A stretch of DNA of 64,000 nt from Pieris napi (Eukaryota > Arthropoda > Insecta > Lepidoptera > Pieridae), in contig NC_062236.1 in assembly GCF_905475465.1 (NCBI RefSeq), forward strand, positions 5,156,001 to 5,220,000, written 5' to 3'. This document shows, piece by piece, positions 28,701-37,271 of this stretch. The first letter of the stretch is position 1; the number at the start of each line of letters is the position of its first letter. The notes beneath the pieces were generated by a model, which was given only the letters and a program-made list of their open reading frames with translations, had not been told where the DNA came from and made no database searches. A program made the position numbers and the translations under genes.

Positions 28701-31700
28701 GCCATACCTATTGCTTAAAATAACAAACTTTAAATACCTACAAAAAGCCTAAAAGGGAATTGCGTACAAAGATATCTGACAATTGAAACTTCGTTTACTT
28801 AACTGCCTTTGAGTTTCTCGGTGTCTGGAGTTTCCTCGGTTTGGGTTATTAAAATTTTGAGAATTTTAGCACAATACGCCACGGTGGATTACAATTTAAT
28901 TACGAATACCAAAGCGAATGCGCAAAACAATTTTCATTAGACATTTTTCACCGTTATTTTTGAAATTGATGATACACAAATTAAACTGTATCATTTCTGG
29001 CGGTATTCTGTAATTGAAAGTTAATTTTTATATGGTACTAATAAATCGTAAAATTCTGGAAGCTTCATTAAGGCGTCCGTTATAAAGGAGTGGTTGTCCA
29101 TAATAATTAGTTTTGAGGAAGCGGTAACTTGAGAAGCGTTGATGAATAAAACGAATTCATTCGGTTTTAGACCATTAAGATATCGTTAGATATTAAATTA
29201 AAGCCAGCAGTATATGAATCAGAACCTAGACTTAAAGATACATATGAATCCCTTATATCAAAAACATTTTACCCATAAACACACAATTCTTATACATTGT
29301 GGTGATCGGAACACCAGCAGACTTTTTTGTTTTGTAACAATTCATACTCGCACGTACAATGAAACAAAAACATCGCAAGGAAACCAGCATATTTAGAAAA
29401 ATGTTCACCTATGAGTACATGCCAGTAAGGAATGCAGAAATTTGAAGCCAATTGATCTCTTTAGACTTTTTTTTTTATACGTGATAATAGACAAGGGCAG
29501 AGCATATTGTTTCCGTTATCTTAACCTTAAACCTTATTACAATTTATTATAAGGTACAAAACCCTATATTAGACCTGGCCCTTTATCCCACTTGGCGACA
29601 AGGTCCGTAAGATAAGCGGATGCAACCGTTTGAGACAGCTCAATTAACGGGAACTTGGCGTATAAGTGGTGCGATATAATGATATGTTCTCAAATTGCAG
29701 ATTTAAAATTAGAAAACATAGACTATACCACAATAAACACAGACCAAATATTTATAACAAACGATAAAAATCTATATAGTAAGTGCGGAAGCATTTGCGG
29801 TCGCTATACTAAATTACCTTTTTTTTCCGTTATGTTGACAACACAGTAATAATCTTGATACTTTACAATATTGAATAGAAAAAGTGGCGCTACAGCTATT
29901 TACAGTCTGGGCCACAGACTTCTGTATCTGTTTGGTGATATTTTTATTTTGTTTGTGTCAGCCTTTTATGCCTGACACAATCCATCGACTTTTCGTATCT
30001 AAGGCGTGCCGGTTTCACGATGTTTTCCTTCACCGTATGAGCGAATGTTAAATGGGCACCGACAGATATCGATTGTTGCACATTCGGTGTTCGAACCTAC
30101 GACCTCACGGTTGAGTGTCGTAAGCTGTAGCCACTAGTCCAACGGTTTTTTTAAATAACACTGCTTATTTACAATAATTAATTTTATAAAGAATGACATG
30201 ATAATCAAAAAGTTAGTAGTGTAGTTTGCATAACCGCCAGGCCGGTTCTCATTCCGCAAAGACTCTACCGAGGTTATAAAGTTATAAAGCTGATGATTGA
30301 TTGAGCGCGCTAATCTCAAAATTCAAGTACGAAGTAAAAAATGCTTTATGACTATGTATAGTATATATACAGTCTGTTTACTGAGGAAGACTTAAGGTTA
30401 TAACATCACTTTACCACCGAAATAACGCCGGTGACAGCGCAGAGAACAGCTTATGTATAAGATATACCCCAGTAATAAATAAATAGATTTTCTTGTGTTC
30501 ACTGGTCATTTTGGTCCAAAGGGTGATTTGATTTTAATTCCGTTCTTATCAAACACTATTCCTTGTAGTTAATATTTGTTTGAGTTCGTGGACTGGGTAT
30601 TGTAATGTTATACTGATTATTCTTTGATTACATGCTTTTTATAGATAGCCTAGCGCTTAGGTGCGCTGTTCTCAACCATGAGGATTAGTTTTAAACCCGG
30701 AACACTAGAGATTTCTTTTGAAGTGTAAAATTAATTTTCTGTCGTACACCAACACGCAAATGTTTTGTGATGTAGACGTTTAATTGTACTTATGTTACCT
30801 TTGAAATGAATAGAGCTACCTTAAAACTAATGGTCATCAAATATAACTTTCGTGCACTGTAAAGTTAATCTAAACGCAAAGTAATAATACAATACTACTA
30901 ATTGGCAGTCGTAGTAGAAACAATAAAGACAAGCGCTTTAATAATTATCATACATATTTAATAGACAAACAACTGTTTGCAAACTTAAACACATTCTACT
31001 TGAAGTTTCCTTGTATAAAGTTTAGAATCCCATAAGTTTTCTTATGGAGTGACTACGTCTAAATTTGTGATTGCCCCGAGCGCTACTAGCTTCTTGAATT
31101 CTCTTCACTTTAATTGTTCTCTAATTTTCATAATTGTTATCACAAATTTTATTTCATTAAAGGTTATAAAGGCACATCTTTAAAAAAAGATGATAATAAA
31201 TTAATTAAAATCAAATCGATTAAAGCATCTAACTCTTAGTAAATAGTATGGCATTTATACAGTTGCACATACCAGTACCGTAGTAGTGAAAGATGTTTTA
31301 AAGTAGAACAATCGATGAAGTTGGTATAAAATTAATTAACCTGATTGGGTGAAACATTTGCTATAATATGCATCAGTAGATTTTGTTTGTCACCCCTTTG
31401 TCTACGTTTGAGTCAGATTTATACGTTGATTTCGACTTCTCGACTTCAGAATACAACGAAATGAATATATGAATATAACTAGCAAACTCGGCGAACTCCG
31501 TTTCGCCACCAGATGGCTTCGTTTGGTGATCCCGCTTTTCTGTTGAAATTTTTCCTGAATTTTCTTTGCTATACCTCATGGAGCCCGAGACCTTTCCAAC
31601 GCATGCAAAACCGTGGAAATCGGTTCGTGCGTTCTGGAGTTATAGCGTCAGGAAGGAAAACCCGACTTATTTTTATATAGTAGATATATGATACTAACCA

Positions 31701-33369
31701 AACATTTTTTAGTTATATTTCAGTACAGTTTGTTACGCATATGACGATATATATTTCAGGTTTTTATAAAACCTTTGCTAAATTCGATCTTAGTTTTATA
31801 TACACAGATTACTATAATTATTGCCAGAGAAGGTTTCTCCAGATATCCATCTTCCGAATCTGATGAATCTTGATGTTCATGAGAATACTCAACATAGAAA
31901 CTATAACCTGTACACAAGAATGGGACCTTTACACGAGTAATAGGGAAACATACATAAAAAAGATTTCGTTATAGCCAGAGAAGGTCCCAGGTTTCTCCAG
32001 ATATCCATTTTCCGAATCTAATGAATCTGGATGTTCATGAGAATATCTAACCTAGAAACTATAACACAAGAATGGGACCTTTACACGAGTAATAGGGAAT
32101 CATACATAAAAAAGATTTCGATCCTCCATTTTCGCAGTAAAAAATTGAGCTGACTCTGAAATCTAAAATATATAGTTAGTTGTAGAGTACAACTAACATC
32201 AATATTCAGTATTGTTTTACGTTAGACAAGGGTTTTAAATTAAGATAGATGTTCCACATGATGTCCCGACTCCCGCATATTGGGAAGGGCTTGTCTTGAC
32301 CCAACTGAAAAAGGGTTGGACGGCCTTGGCTTTCTTTACTTTTACAATATTTTTGCAAAAATAGGAAATTTCTAGAGGTTAGGCGATTTTAAGTAAATAA
32401 TTTTATATTTTAACATATATAATGTTGAGACCTTTCATAATGCACAACGATTTTTTATGGTAGCACCACAGATTAATTATTGACACAAAAAAGTTACCAC
32501 GTTTTTGTGTAATGTCTAAAAATAATCATCTCATTTTGTAAAATAAGCTTATTACATATAGTAATCTATATCGTTTGGCATTTTAACGCCTATCGGCGCC
32601 TGAATATATCTAAATGCAATTAATTGAACCAGCGTATAAAAGGACAAAGAAATCGCGTAGGAATGCTCCTATTAGCATACCGTAGGTGAGTCACTATAAC
32701 CGTCCACTGTCTGCGCATGACCTGCTCCTAACAAGATAAGAATTAACTTAATCTCATTAGAGCCGCAAGGGCAGCTTTTTAGCGCAAATACACTGCAGAG
32801 GATTACATTGAATATTGTCACGAACCAAGGATTTTTCATTGCATAGGTAAATTAAATTACTGATGTCGCACGCTAAAAAATGTAGTGAATTCAGCTGATA
32901 TAGAATAGTACCATAATCATAATTTTTATCCCTTTGGTAGAGAACGTCAATACGCAAAATTTCTGCGTCTACGACGTAACTAAGAGCTTTAATACCATTA
33001 GTGAGACACATCGTTGCTTAGGAGAATCAAAGGCAAACAGTGTTAGGACTTTTCAGTCTAAGTATGTTTATAGAGCGCTAGGCTCACTAATCCGAATAAA
33101 ACCTTCGTATGCCACCCCAAAGTAAAATTCATATTAAATGCGTTGATGCATTTTTAAAACTCATATGAACTTAAAAAGCACTTTAAGTTTAGTGAAGTCA
33201 AAACTTACCGCAGACAAATGTTTTGCTTAAATTGAAAGTTGCGAGAAACTTTAGTAAATACCTGTGAGAGGTCCGCATCTTCCCTAAGTTTTTCTGCTAT
33301 CGTCGGCTTCCTGTCGGCTAAGACGGTGCCTAATAACATCACTAATATTAACACGTTTTGTCCACCCAT
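809..33369 (-). CDS. Fas1: Fasciclin-1 (FAS1-domain adhesion protein), 5' part: two coding exons
   Basis: Insect Fasciclin-1 is a secreted or GPI-anchored homophilic cell-adhesion protein with four FAS1 domains, active on axons and epithelia. Only the first 82 residues are visible here. The start codon is at 33367-33369, in a favourable AAAAATGG context, followed by a hydrophobic signal peptide (about residues 1-18) ending VLA. Then comes EKLREDADLSQ, which joins in phase 0 to FLALLESN in exon 2. Exon 2 holds the H1-type box TLFAPTNAAF (residues 57-66) and the H2-type VLYHI (78-82), both diagnostic of FAS1 domains. The DLSQF-LLESN arrangement matches fly Fas1 as I remember it. Both junctions are canonical: donor after CAG at 33262, acceptor TTTTTCAG before 947, donor GTAAGT at 808. 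The remaining exons lie left of the window. Another FAS1-domain protein is possible, but the N-terminus favours Fas1. Confidence 0.83.
1611..4008 (-). mobile_element. PIF/Harbinger DNA transposon with intact termini
   Basis: The element has 31-bp perfect terminal inverted repeats beginning GGGTGAGATCTATAGTCCGC, with more imperfect pairing further in. It is flanked by the direct 3-bp duplication TAA (1608-1610 and 4009-4011), the TWA target typical of PIF/Harbinger. The length is 2398 bp. A related GGCTTAGCTTAATCTCA block occurs near both ends (about 1717 and 3885). Inside is one transposase gene on the minus strand, broken by stop codons. I find no second Myb/MADF-type gene in this copy. Confidence 0.9.
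2400..3567 (-). pseudogene. HARBI1-like transposase (DDE_Tnp_4), inactivated
   Basis: Exon A (3338 to about 3567) encodes an FKRRNRILK..LFALRHKNATGCFQ N-terminal segment. A GTAATATT donor and an ACATTACAG acceptor join it in phase 0 to exon B (from 3174), which starts MVCGDLNRISQSTV, the helix-turn-helix region of HARBI1 proteins. AIDCTHIKINRPKG gives the first catalytic Asp; PGSSHDSRIFRN and GDSGYP belong to the second catalytic block. The frame is interrupted by TAA at 2905-2907, where family members read KKGYFSVN, and by TAG at 2620-2622, where FGVW is expected. The C-terminal LHNI region near 2530 is still visible but frameshifted. The gene cannot make a full transposase. Confidence 0.85.
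4012..4743. other. Fas1: Unannotated intron sequence
   Basis: AT-rich Fas1 intron sequence between the Harbinger element and the next SINE. There are no open frames of coding character and no clear repeats. A GC-richer patch at about 4170-4215 has no identifiable motif. Confidence 0.5.
4744..4945 (+). repeat. tRNA-derived SINE, lepidopteran type, truncated
   Basis: A box-B-like GGGTCGAACCCCG lies at 4793-4805, preceded by a degenerate box A. The body then reads CATTCGCTCGTACGGTGGAA followed by an AAACATCGT block and a GTGAGGCACAGAAGGGTTGA block. The same body, with variations, recurs at 24229, 29883, 42395 and 56655. The usual tail after the GGCCCAGAC block is missing. The open frames that cross it are by-products of the SINE and not genes. 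Confidence 0.75.
4946..12017. other. Fas1: Fas1 intron, mostly unique AT-rich sequence
   Basis: About 7 kb without a supportable gene. I see a (TA)n run at 7742-7762, an AT-rich stem-loop at 6606-6662 with AAAATTTGTGAT-type arms, a lepidopteran dispersed repeat tail at 10305-10383, and a T-rich stretch at 8549-8773 whose open frame is hydrophobic only because it is T-rich. A somewhat GC-richer patch lies at 5790-5910. Confidence 0.5.
10305..10383 (+). repeat. Lepidopteran dispersed retroelement tail
   Basis: The sequence reads CACTTCCGAGCCCTCTGGCA, then TATCACTTAACATCAAGTGA and GCCTAATGCCC, ending in a poly-A run. This is a short, very common lepidopteran retroposon tail. A fuller copy is at 52100-52208, and reverse-strand pieces are at 48646 and 60855. 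I cannot assign it to a named family. Confidence 0.65.
12018..12224. mobile_element. Short inverted-repeat element (MITE)
   Basis: The left end reads ATATGACACCGGAAGGTAAC and the right end, reverse-complemented, reads ATATGTCACCGGAATATAAC. Both then continue AAAATC(C/A)GCAAA, with a TTTCCTAGGAA block further in. The arms span roughly 55 bases each, with scattered mismatches. The element is 206 bp with no coding capacity. Its centre holds ATTTATCTAA repeats followed by four TTCTCA-type hexamers (about 12121-12147). The outermost bases (TATAT) are themselves palindromic, so the exact ends and a TA target duplication are uncertain. Confidence 0.75.
12735..13195 (+). other. Possible LTR or coding tail of an unidentified retroelement
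   Basis: A frame open on the left ends at TAA around 12862 with ..LTKEDVRKYLKRREDSDFV. Its codon use is less AT-biased than the surroundings. It is followed by T-rich sequence and an AATAAAC site near 13120. A segment with ATATAAAATAG and a CTGGCTCTCGTACGTCG stretch resembles an LTR R/U5 region in layout. I cannot find the partner LTR, a primer-binding site or recognisable pol domains, so the identity stays open. Confidence 0.25.
13196..16589. other. Fas1: Fas1 intron, no recognisable feature
   Basis: AT-rich sequence without a supportable gene. A modestly GC-richer patch at 13850-13930 stands out from the background but shows no known motif. Short inverted matches such as the TGTCATATGACA core near 15706 are too small to call an element. 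Confidence 0.45.
16590..16765 (+). repeat. 3' tail of a CR1-like LINE
   Basis: It contains TTGCCAGTTCTTCTCTTCCG and a CTTGATTTGAGAACTGG block, and ends in a short (TTTTGAA)n-type microsatellite, as CR1-type elements do. A reverse-strand copy of the same tail is at 22385-22556. No coding part remains. Confidence 0.65.
16766..18039. other. Fas1: Fas1 intron, no recognisable feature
   Basis: Two overlapping plus-strand frames (17230-17466 and 17264-17557) run in different phases across the same bases. Neither has domain content or splice context, so I do not call a gene. The segment 17100-17230 is slightly GC-richer than its surroundings. Confidence 0.45.
18040..18300 (+). mobile_element. Non-autonomous Helitron
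   Basis: The 3' end is clear: a 6-bp stem TGCCAC/GTGGCA (18269-18288) stands 8 bases before the terminal CTAG (18297-18300), which is followed by T as expected for insertion between A and T. The 5' region has the TATATATGTATATAAAATG run and the CTCAAAGAGTTCTGCACCGA block seen in lepidopteran Helitrons. The exact 5' TC end is uncertain. It has no coding capacity. Confidence 0.75.
18301..19784. other. Fas1: Fas1 intron, no recognisable feature
   Basis: AT-rich sequence with a GC-richer patch at 18630-18700 and a pyrimidine-rich patch at 18880-18920. No coding exon, RNA gene or element ends could be supported. Confidence 0.45.
19785..20372 (+). mobile_element. 5'-truncated CR1-like LINE
   Basis: The open frame to TAG at 20060-20062 gives the C-terminus of a CR1-type reverse transcriptase polyprotein: HNRNTRNKGKLF, then FMGLSVRCYNMIPSEI, then ..YYTVNDYLEDKNAW. 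About 300 bases of 3' UTR follow, including CTTGCCCGTTCTTCTCAGAA. The element ends with ATTTTGATTTGATTTG, the short tandem tail typical of CR1 elements. The reverse transcriptase and endonuclease domains are missing, so the copy is dead on arrival. Confidence 0.8.
20373..22384. other. Fas1: Fas1 intron with a C-rich tract
   Basis: No gene could be supported. The segment 20625-20770 is markedly GC-richer and contains a run of nine or more C around 20670 and a CAACCCCCGTGTCCCCC stretch. It may be the tail of an unidentified retroelement. The rest is AT-rich with no recognised element. Confidence 0.4.
22385..22556 (-). repeat. 3' tail of a CR1-like LINE, reverse strand
   Basis: Reverse-complemented, it reads TTGCCAGTTCTTCCCTTCCG and then a TTGATTTGAGAACTGG block, matching 16590-16765 closely. 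Only the untranslated tail is present. Confidence 0.65.
22557..24228. other. Fas1: Fas1 intron, no recognisable feature
   Basis: AT-rich sequence with no supportable gene. A GC-richer block at 23630-23715 is a candidate for an old repeat or a conserved non-coding element, but it has no motif I can name. Confidence 0.4.
24229..24380 (+). repeat. SINE fragment (body and tail)
   Basis: It contains CTCGCTCGTACGGCGAAGGA, then a CTGAGGGCCAGACCTAAAAG block and TAGCGCCGCTG, the same body and 3' end as the copy at 29883-30147. The tRNA-like head is absent. Confidence 0.65.
24381..26076. other. Fas1: Fas1 intron, no recognisable gene
   Basis: Small AT-rich stem-loops are present, for example ACAATTTTGTTTTAACAAAA near 25038-25065 and the AGCTAGTACTAGCT palindrome at about 25204-25217. 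The patch 25310-25400 is GC-richer than its surroundings. No element or exon could be supported. Confidence 0.4.
26077..26558. mobile_element. Inverted-repeat element with internal duplication, unnamed family
   Basis: The ends pair as AGTGAAACTTCTTTAT (26079-26094) against ATAAAGAAGTTTCACT (26540-26555), a perfect 16-bp inverted repeat. Just inside the left end, a block of about 85 bases occurs twice (26081-26166 and 26168-26250): CTTCTTTATCGG, GTT(A/G)GAAAAAAATTT, CACATTTTTC(C/G)GTTACG and GCGCCATCTTTT. There is no coding capacity. Related end modules are at 53280 and 55417. The sequence beyond the right end (GTGTGTACA..GTACACGCAC) is also shared with 55434-55456, so the true ends may lie further out. 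Confidence 0.6.
26559..27837. other. Fas1: Fas1 intron, no recognisable feature
   Basis: AT-rich sequence. The open frames here lack domains and splice context. Nothing further could be supported. Confidence 0.4.
27838..28042 (+). repeat. 3' end of a non-LTR retrotransposon
   Basis: In one frame it reads GSSAQALIKDLSWRL and then VDSTGDPRAGTFLAQRISIA. This is the conserved C-terminus of a lepidopteran non-LTR polyprotein (LxxxSGDPRAxxxLxQRISIA type). A UTR with GGTACACTGCCACAGGGACC follows. Pieces of the same element occur at 43612-43715 and 50073-50238, both on the minus strand. Its clade is not resolved. Confidence 0.65.
28043..29882. other. Fas1: Fas1 intron with one decayed SINE trace
   Basis: No gene could be supported. 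A degenerate SINE body is visible at about 29337-29410 (CATACTCGCACGTACAATGA followed by CATCGCAAGGAAACCAGCAT). The remainder is AT-rich without recognised structure. Confidence 0.45.
29883..30147 (-). repeat. Nearly complete tRNA-derived SINE
   Basis: Reverse-complemented, it starts with a tRNA-like head with an A-box region (GGACTAGTGGCTACAGC) and the B box GGTTCGAAC. CATTCGCTCATACGGTGAAG, AAACATCGTGAAACCGGCA and CAGGCATAAAAGGCTGACAC follow, and it ends with GCCCAGACTGTAAATAGCTG and TAGCGCCAC. This is the best copy of this SINE in the window. The RNA polymerase III boxes are those of the SINE; it is not a functional tRNA gene. Confidence 0.8.
30148..31818. other. Fas1: Fas1 intron; includes a retroelement 3' tail at about 31490-31690
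   Basis: No gene could be supported. The segment 31490-31690 has TCATGGAGCCCGAGACCTTT, GAAATCGGTTCGTGCGTTCT and GGAGTTATAGCGTCAGGAAG, ending in TTTTTATATAGTAGATA. This is a common lepidopteran dispersed-repeat tail, either RTE-like or Helitron-like; I cannot decide which. Confidence 0.45.
31819..32120. repeat. Two-copy tandem duplication, unit about 150 bp
   Basis: The unit starting GCCAGAGAAGG and ending CATACATAAAAAAGATTTCG occurs at 31819-31968 and again at 31969-32120. The copies differ by small indels (an extra TCCCAGG in the second, and CTGTA in the first) and several substitutions. The unit contains TTTCTCCAGATATCCAT and GGGACCTTTACACGAGTAAT. There is no coding frame. Confidence 0.85.
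32121..33261. other. Fas1: 5' end of Fas1 intron 1, nothing recognised
   Basis: This segment lies next to Fas1 coding exon 1. A short GC-richer block at 32265-32335 (GACTCCCGCATATTGGGAAG) may be a retroelement relic. Opposing frames near 32760-33125 overlap on both strands and have no domain content. Confidence 0.4.
33262..33369 (-). CDS. Fas1: Fas1 coding exon 1 (signal peptide)
   Basis: This 36-codon exon begins MGGQNVLILVMLLGTVLA, a signal peptide with a clear hydrophobic core and likely cleavage after A18, and ends EKLREDADLSQ. The donor is CAG|GTATTT. The ATG at 33367-33369 is chosen because it precedes the signal peptide and has A at -3 and G at +4. Confidence 0.85.
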
Positions 33370-33580
33370 TTTTAAAGCATCCTAATACACAGTTTCACTA
33401 AACACACGCGGAATTCATCTGCAAAGTGAGGACGCGCGCTGCTATGGGGCACGCGAGAATAAATGCCGGATGGTTGCCGCGAAGGCAGGCGGTAACGCGT
33501 TGACGCACATACCTCCTTCCCGCTCACGCACAATGTGGTCACACTGGTCGTCGTGACCATGGTCCATTCAAAAAGTAACG
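33370..33580 (-). promoter_or_regulatory. Fas1: Candidate Fas1 5' UTR and promoter region
   Basis: Immediately upstream of the start codon the composition changes from AT-rich to clearly GC-richer (about 33410-33560), with several CpG-containing blocks such as CGCGCGCTGC and GGTAACGCGTTGACGC. I see no convincing TATA box. The call rests on position and composition only. The minus-strand frame at 33372-33560 is not a separate gene. Confidence 0.4.
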
Positions 33581-36414
33581 ACTTAAGGCTTAGTCACTTT
33601 AACGGTTTTATCGTACTTTAAATAGGTGACCCTTTGCTAATTAAATTGACAGAAATGCAACTAAATTTATTTTATTTATAAATAAATATAATAGTTCAAG
33701 AGTTAATTCGTTGTTATATTTATACAAATAATTAATAAACTAACTTGTATAAAATATTTAAAACGTGTATTTTAACCAATTATATAACATGCAAAACTAA
33801 ATTTACAATCTTTGTTTGAATTTAAATTTTTATTAGATTTTACTTATTACCCGCATATGTCCTTGCATTTTAAAAAGACATAGTTACTAAAAAAATCCTT
33901 TAAAGACAAATTTATATAGAAATAACAAAGTGATATAACAGAATATGAGTATTCAAAGTATCTGTACTTTGATATGTTTACTATTAATTCTAAATGAATA
34001 ATTAAACACTTACAGGTAATTAAGATTAATTTAAGATTTTTTAAAGAAAATATTTTTATTATTGTTTTAACGGTCCTGATTTATTATAATTTGAATTCAA
34101 AATAAATAAACGTAAAAATGCAAGGATGAAACGAGTTTTAATTCAGCAATATGTGTTTACTTGTAATTGTGATAATGATGTACATTTAATTCTTTACTCA
34201 AAATCTCGTAAAAAAAAATATCTTAATTCTGATATACACTACTTAACACTAAATTAAATATTATGTTATTATTTAAAGAGACTTAATACTAAGGCGTTAG
34301 CTTCTACAAAAATATTATACACATTTTTAATGCTATGAAACTGTAAATATTCAAACATAAAAAATGGTCTTGAAATATGGATTTATCTTTTGAAAATTTT
34401 GCTTCGCTTACCGCAAGATTTCAAGATTTTACCAAAAGACTCTGGATTAGTTTTTACCTGCTCGATCGAGAATAGGGGACGTGACAAGCATACCTATGGC
34501 CCATTGTTCCTTATCTATAATCTTCCCTTAAGCACTTTAGTTTACACCCTTGTATTGTGTGATTATTGCATTTCAAGTTTGTACACGAGATTTAGTGGAC
34601 TCTACAAACAAGCAAATGGCGCTTGGATTTAATTTTAGAGTGGCAAATTTCATTTCACATTTCGGATTCACAGGCAGGCATTATTCTATGCAATTGTATT
34701 AATTTTTAATTATTAATAATTAATAATTATTAATTTTTACCAGACATCGTGTCTCTGAAGTATATAATTGAAGTTGATCAACATATTTTGCAGATGTTGG
34801 AAAAAGCAATAATTAAATTTTGTATAATATAAGAATGAGACAATGATTGGAGCGAATGGAAGAAGAGAATAAGCGGTACTAGGTAGGATATTTGTTTTGT
34901 ACATTACTGTTTTGCTGGCTTTACGAAATTAGTACGGTTTCAAAGCACAAAAGACCGCTAAAACCACTAGGTAATATGCTTTGTTCGTACAATCATGATT
35001 TAACCTTTATGGTTGAACTCCGAGGGCGACTTCCAGATCCTTCCTCACTCTTTACATCAAAAATATATCACAGTCAAAATTACTATCGTTCGCAATTACG
35101 TCAATAACAGAAAATAAACGTAAAGATAATTTGTAGTATATTTTCTGTAGGAGTTAACTACTTGTCGGCCTGTAACGATTTAAATTAGAAAATACGGGTG
35201 TTTATCAGTTGTAATTTCAATTTAGATTGCTATCCATCATTTGGCGATGACGCCACGGCACGGAGTATTATATTTAAATAACAACTATTGGTTATAGTTT
35301 GGTAAGGATTAACTTGGTCATCATTGTGTTGTTTTCCACATATTTATGTTAATAATTTTAATCTTTAATATTTATATAGATCGAACTCTCTAATTAAACT
35401 AATTTAACTAATACTAATCTTTGCTAAGGATATTACGAAAATAATATTTATTAACAAACTCTATTTCACAAGCTTATATTATTGTTATAACTTTTATACC
35501 CTTAGAATGTTTTTTGCAGCTTACTTACAGCTTACTTTACTATAATTTTAAATCAAACCGCTAATTAAAAGGTTTACAGACTAAACATAAAATTCTCGTA
35601 ATACCTATACAAAGAGAATTCGTGTAGGGTGTGGGAGTGTATTTGTGTATGTAAAAAGCCTGTGTGTTGAAATCGGCTTGACTTAGTGATATTTTAAAGT
35701 GTCTTGAAAGTAAAGGGAAAATGTGCAAAATTTGTTCGAGCTATAAAACTTCATTTTCTCACTTATTACGGCGGATGTCCGGATAAATAATATATTTAGA
35801 TTTTGAACTGTCAATGTCAGGTTTAAAACCCACTATAACATTATGAACGACAATCGTTGATGAATATAGAAGTAAATTTGATCTACACAATAAACAGTTG
35901 TATCAGTAAATTACTAGTTCACCGTTCACAATTAATCTGTTAATAAATTAATGTAAAAACGATATTATGACACTATTATTATTCACAGATATTATTTGTT
36001 ATATAGAAATACATCAAAAATAGAGTGTGCAGTTCATTCAACCAAGCAAGTTCTTTTTAGAAAATGACTTCAGCAACAAATATTACGACTCGATAGACGA
36101 CGTTCAAAGTTGAAGATGCGCATTTATTTTCTTTAAAAGTTTATCGTTCAAGCGTTATCGGTACGCATTTTGGCCGAACGCCAGCCCAGCAGCCTCGGCT
36201 AACAACTTTATTATGCATTACCCGGTGTCGTGTTAACCTAAATAAGCAACAGTTCACTTGCCAAGTTTCGGCTTTACATTTTCATTAGATGATGGCTCTG
36301 TCATCACGCGCACCCAATTAACAGCCTTGCGAGAAGTTTTTAATTGTGATCGAGACTGAAATAATAATTGGATAATGCGTGATTTGAATAATAGCTTAGT
36401 ATAATCATTCCTAA
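33581..36414. other. Intergenic sequence upstream of Fas1
   Basis: AT-rich sequence with no supportable gene. An AT-only near-palindrome built from TTAATTATTAA units lies at about 34700-34738. The open frames at 34390-34632 and 34892-35107 lack domains and good start contexts. Confidence 0.45.
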
Positions 36415-36708
36415 GGGTCCCCGCACATGGGCCACCGGCCACAACCACAAAACGCCGCCACTGGCATATTTCCTGTAATTTTCATACATTTTATATGGAC
36501 TCGCCGCACACGGTGGCGCCGGTGTCGGCCACACGCTACAAATCGTCGCAGCTTGCTTCTTGTGGCTCGCACCGGCCACTAAACGCCGACACAAAAAGCC
36601 GCCACACGCCACTCGCGCGATTCCGCGCCCCTCTCTCCCTTACCTCAGTTAACCTGAAGTCGACGGTAACGCACGCACGTAGTCTGTGTTTCATATAGGT
36701 AGATAAAT

Positions 36709-36825
36709 ATGGATATAGAATTATTTATATCAGAGATACAATCCCGTCCTGCGATTTGGGATTCAAAAAGTGATAGTTTTAGTAATAGAGGAGAAAAATT
36801 GTGGGCCTGGGAAGAAATCTGCTAA
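36709..36825 (+). pseudogene. N-terminus of a MADF/Myb-SANT-like Harbinger accessory protein
   Basis: The 38-residue frame starts MDIELFISEIQSRPAIWDSK and ends LWAWEEIC before TAA. The pattern (short helix, RPAIWD, then a tryptophan-rich helix with WEEI) is that of MADF or Myb-SANT-like domains. PIF/Harbinger elements commonly encode such a DNA-binding partner of the transposase. The frame breaks after WEEIC, and another frame (NCLWEFFRIQLPKK) follows for about 27 codons, consistent with a frameshift or an unrecognised intron. Confidence 0.6.
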
Positions 36826-36929
36826 TTGTTTGTGGGAATTTTTTCGAATACAACTGCCAAAGAAAAGAACATTGAAGTTAAGTTTAATAAAATAATATAA
36901 AACCATATATTTATATTCTATTTTCTTGC

Positions 36930-37271
36930 CACGCTATTGCTACTTTATTCATAAAATAATCTTTTAACGTATCTCTTGCTCGCTCGTGTTACTGGCCAGC
37001 CTGTATTTTGTATATTTTCGAGTCCCACTATTTTCAAAGTGTGACGAAAATTGAAACCATCCCTTTTGCGAATAAAATTGTGCAAAATGCAACAAGATTT
37101 CACAATGTCTTCTGAGAAATGAACAGAAGTGTTTAATAGGCGATGTAATATTCTCCATTTGTTTGCTAGTACGCCGAAGATACATTCAATGCAACGTCTG
37201 GCACGGCTTAACCTATAATTGAAAACTTTTTTGTCTAAGTCCAAATATTTTCCAGAATATGGCCTCATCAT
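36930..37271 (-). pseudogene. C-terminus of a PIF/Harbinger transposase
   Basis: The frame contains FNYRLSRARRCIECIFGVLA, NKWRIL and CCILHNFIRKRDGF. These are the C-terminal DDE_Tnp_4 signatures: the YRLSRAR helix, the E of the catalytic triad in IECIFG, and the LHNF box. Everything N-terminal is deleted. Near the end, a frameshift moves the expected ARDTLKDYFMNK sequence (about 36945-36985) out of phase. No active enzyme can be made. Confidence 0.8.

Larger units (their letters stand above)
948..33261 (-). other. Fas1: Fas1 intron 1, about 32.3 kb
   Basis: This is the single phase-0 intron between the signal-peptide exon and the first FAS1-domain exon, with a GTATTT donor and a TTTTTCAG acceptor. 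It takes up half the window. The mobile elements I can recognise in it are listed separately; they cover only a minority of its length. The rest is AT-rich sequence in which no coding exon could be supported on either strand. Long first introns of developmental adhesion genes often carry enhancers, but nothing here shows that directly. Confidence 0.8.

Noticed and set aside
34700..34738. AT-only palindrome as a replication origin or control site
   Set aside because: Simple TTAATTATTAA repeats like this are common in AT-rich insect DNA and no other signal supports a function.
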